Shown in pieces: positions 49,798 to 51,625 of a stretch of DNA of 51,625 nucleotides. The notes beneath the pieces were generated by a model. That model ran no database searches and had not been told where the DNA came from. It worked only from the letters and a program-made list of their open reading frames with translations. Every line of letters starts with the position of its first letter. The stretch's first letter is position 1. The position numbers were made by a program, and so were the translations under genes. This DNA comes from Alistipes sp. (GTDB lineage: Bacteria; Bacteroidota; Bacteroidia; Bacteroidales; Rikenellaceae): NCBI GenBank assembly GCA_017647025.1, contig JAGCLL010000121.1, positions 1 to 51,625 on the forward strand. The letters are read 5' to 3'.

Positions 49798-50388
49798 CTT
49801 TGGTTTTGGGGCAAGAATCATATTCATCTTCTTACCCTCCAACTGTGGCATAACCTCAACCTTGGCAATCTCCTCCAAAGCGGTTGCAAAGCGGAGAAGA
49901 AGAATCTCTCCCTGCTCCTTGAAGACGATAGAACGACCACGGAAGAATACATAAGCCTTAACCTTTGCACCCTCCTTGATGAAGTTCTCGGCGTGGCGGA
50001 GTTTGAAGTTGAAGTCGTGGTCATCGGTCTGCGGACCAAAACGAATCTCTTTGATTACAATCTTGGTCTGCTTTGCCTTAATCTCCTTCTGCTTCTTCTT
50101 CTGCTGGTAGAGGAACTTCTGGTAGTCGACAATACGACATACCGGAGGTTGCGCATTAGGAGAGATCTCCACGAGGTCGAGTTCCATCTCGTCTGCGAGT
50201 TGAAGAGCCTTCGAGATAGGCACTACAAGGTTTGGCTCGACATTGTCGCCTACGATGCGGACAGTGTCGGCTGTGATTTCATCATTAATACGATGTGGGT
50301 TCTCCTTCTCTGGACGGCGTCCACGAGGAGCGTTGTTAGCCGGGCGTGGTGCTGCCGGGCGTGGCGTAAACGGTTTGAATCCTGCCAT
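49789..50388 (-). CDS. infC: Translation initiation factor IF-3
   Basis: 199 aa. Both IF-3 domains: N-terminal ([26 protein letters not shown]-like [20 protein letters not shown]) and C-terminal ([46 protein letters not shown]). A proline/arginine-rich N-terminal extension of about 35 residues, normal in Bacteroidetes. The start is an ordinary ATG (not the rare AUU known from enterics). It prevents subunit joining and proofreads the start codon. It follows thrS by 65 bases holding a small hairpin; rpmI and rplT, its usual downstream partners, are not found. Its end lies inside element copy C. Confidence 0.97.
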   Translation of the reverse strand: MAGFKPFTPRPAAPRPANNAPRGRRPEKENPHRINDEITADTVRIVGDNVEPNLVVPISKALQLADEMELDLVEISPNAQPPVCRIVDYQKFLYQQKKKQKEIKAKQTKIVIKEIRFGPQTDDHDFNFKLRHAENFIKEGAKVKAYVFFRGRSIVFKEQGEILLLRFATALEEIAKVEVMPQLEGKKMNMILAPKPKKN

Positions 50389-50402
50389 TCTGTTTAGTTG
50401 TT

Positions 50403-50425
50403 AGCCAATGGCCAATGCATTGGCT
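50403..50425. promoter_or_regulatory. Hairpin between thrS and infC
   Basis: AGCCAATG-GCCAATG-CATTGGCT, an 8-bp perfect stem in the leader of infC, about 15 bases before the start codon. The T-run is only on the plus strand, opposite to the genes, so it is not their terminator. Similar TAATGGCCAATGG words are found at 26262-26274. Confidence 0.5.
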
Positions 50426-50453
50426 TTTTTTTAATTTGTTTTATTTTATTAAA

Positions 50454-51625
50454 TTAGATTGCTTCAATCTCCTTTGCTACGAGACCTGCCATATAGTTTG
50501 CATACTCTTCGAGTGTCATTGAGCCCTTGTCGCCATCGCCCTGCGCACGAACAGATACTGTACGCTCGGCAGCCTCCTTCTCGCCTACGATGAGGAGGTA
50601 AGGGATACGCTTCAACTCGTTATCACGAATCTTACGGCCAATCTTCTCGTTGCGGTCATCGATCTGCGCACGAACATCGTGCTGATTGAGGTATGCAACA
50701 ACCTCCTCGGCATACTCGTTGTACTTCTCCGAGATTGGAAGGACAACTGCCTGGTCAGGTGCGAGCCACAATGGGAACTTACCTGCGGTGTGCTCCAACA
50801 ATACTGCCACAAAGCGCTCCATCGAGCCAAATGGCGCACGGTGAATCATAATTGGGCGATGCAACTTATCGTCTGCACCCTTGTAGGTCAAATCGAAACG
50901 CTCTGGGAGGTTGTAGTCAACCTGGATAGTACCCAACTGCCAACTACGACCAAGGGCATCCTTAACCATAAAGTCGAGTTTAGGACCATAGAATGCAGCC
51001 TCGCCATACTCAACTACGGCGTTCATACCCTTATCCTTACAAGCCTGGATAATAGCAGCCTCTGCCTTCTCCCAGTTCTCATCCGAACCGATATACTTAG
51101 TCTTGTTGTTAGGGTCACGCAACGAAATCTGTGCGGTATAGTTCTCGAACTTCAAAGTCTTGAAGATGTAGAGAACGATATCCATAACCTTCTCGAACTC
51201 CTCCAACAACTGGTCTGGGCGAACAAAGAGGTGAGCATCGTCCTGGGTAAATGCACGCACACGAGTCAATCCGTGCAACTCGCCCGACTGCTCGTAGCGA
51301 CATACTGTACCAAACTCTGCCAAACGAACAGGGAGATCCTTGTACGAGTGTGGCTTGCTACGGTAAATCTCGCAGTGGTGAGGGCAGTTCATCGGTTTGA
51401 GCAAGTACTCCTCACCCTCGATTGGGGTGTGGATTGGCTGGAACGAATCCTTACCATACTTTGCATAGTGTCCCGAGGTAACATACAAATCTTTGTTACC
51501 GATTGGAGGTGTGATAACTGGCTGATAGCCATACTGCTTCTGAATCTGACGCAAGAAACGCTCCAAGCGGTCGCGCAACTCTGCACCCTTTGGCAACCAG
51601 AGTGGCAAACCCTGACCTACGCGCT
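50454..51625 (-). CDS. thrS: Threonyl-tRNA synthetase, C-terminal part
   Basis: The frame is open to the window edge (51625), so the N-terminal editing and TGS domains are outside. What remains is the class II catalytic core, beginning [38 protein letters not shown] (zinc-binding cysteine and histidine), motif 2 [37 protein letters not shown] and motif 3, then the anticodon-binding domain ([21 protein letters not shown] onwards). It charges tRNA(Thr). It is upstream of infC as in most Bacteroidetes. A gene-end typical for the family. Confidence 0.97.
   Translation of the reverse strand, partial: RVGQGLPLWLPKGAELRDRLERFLRQIQKQYGYQPVITPPIGNKDLYVTSGHYAKYGKDSFQPIHTPIEGEEYLLKPMNCPHHCEIYRSKPHSYKDLPVRLAEFGTVCRYEQSGELHGLTRVRAFTQDDAHLFVRPDQLLEEFEKVMDIVLYIFKTLKFENYTAQISLRDPNNKTKYIGSDENWEKAEAAIIQACKDKGMNAVVEYGEAAFYGPKLDFMVKDALGRSWQLGTIQVDYNLPERFDLTYKGADDKLHRPIMIHRAPFGSMERFVAVLLEHTAGKFPLWLAPDQAVVLPISEKYNEYAEEVVAYLNQHDVRAQIDDRNEKIGRKIRDNELKRIPYLLIVGEKEAAERTVSVRAQGDGDKGSMTLEEYANYMAGLVAKEIEAI

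Noticed and set aside
50403..50432. Terminator for thrS
   Set aside because: The T-run follows the hairpin only on the plus strand, while thrS and infC are on the minus strand.

Overview
The window looks like a chromosomal segment of a gut-type Bacteroidales, probably Rikenellaceae/Alistipes-like (inference). The reasons are promoters of the Bacteroidetes form (TTTG, about 18-22 bases, TAnnTTTG), families largely confined to the phylum (DUF4493, PCMD, fimbrillin-like lipoproteins, DUF3098, a Bacteroidetes-type omega subunit), bamD-rpoZ-coaBC-recN gene order, few Shine-Dalgarno sequences, and many surface lipoproteins.

Layout. 1-3300 is an AT-rich accessory stretch: the end of a thioredoxin-like gene, then a minus-strand two-gene unit of an ABC/OLD-like ATPase and a small PD-(D/E)xK-like protein, a candidate defence pair. 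From 3300 to 20200 almost everything is on the minus strand and mostly housekeeping: tRNA-Glu and rpsT, a secreted GH2 enzyme, a FecCD-type metal-chelate ABC importer, recN, coaBC, an omega-like subunit, bamD, asd, a PBP1A, a large gluzincin/outer-membrane protein and an SUI1/YciH factor. 20.2-23.9 kb (plus) carries a solitary DUF4435 TOPRIM-like gene followed by a secreted glycosidase-like gene. 23.9-29.4 kb holds lysC, a dense cluster of small repeats, a probable 6S-like (Bacteroidales-1-like) small RNA, a zinc-ribbon membrane protein, a ProX deacylase and a prolyl oligopeptidase bracketed by near-identical 54-base inverted repeats. 29.4-38.9 kb is a seven-gene surface-lipoprotein operon (fimbrillin-like, DUF4493, PCMD, two outer-membrane barrels). 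39-51.6 kb has a FucP-like MFS transporter, a polyprenyl synthase, yfhO-like, ftsX, DUF3098, ybaK, two GT2 glycosyltransferases plus a Stealth phosphotransferase, a DUF4405 membrane protein, desulfoferrodoxin, infC and the 3' part of thrS.

The least explained signals are in the non-coding DNA. There are three ~120-base hairpin elements sharing a CATAC-TT(T)RGC-GTATG core but with unrelated yet self-complementary arms. There is a family of 'word plus hairpin' mobile-like repeats at 25.3, 26.9 and 29.3 kb, and there are short word repeats that begin at stop codons. The small RNA at 25.6 kb has its own promoter, a rod-like fold with an asymmetric bubble, and a terminator. All functional assignments come from motifs and family knowledge read by eye; no database search was run.
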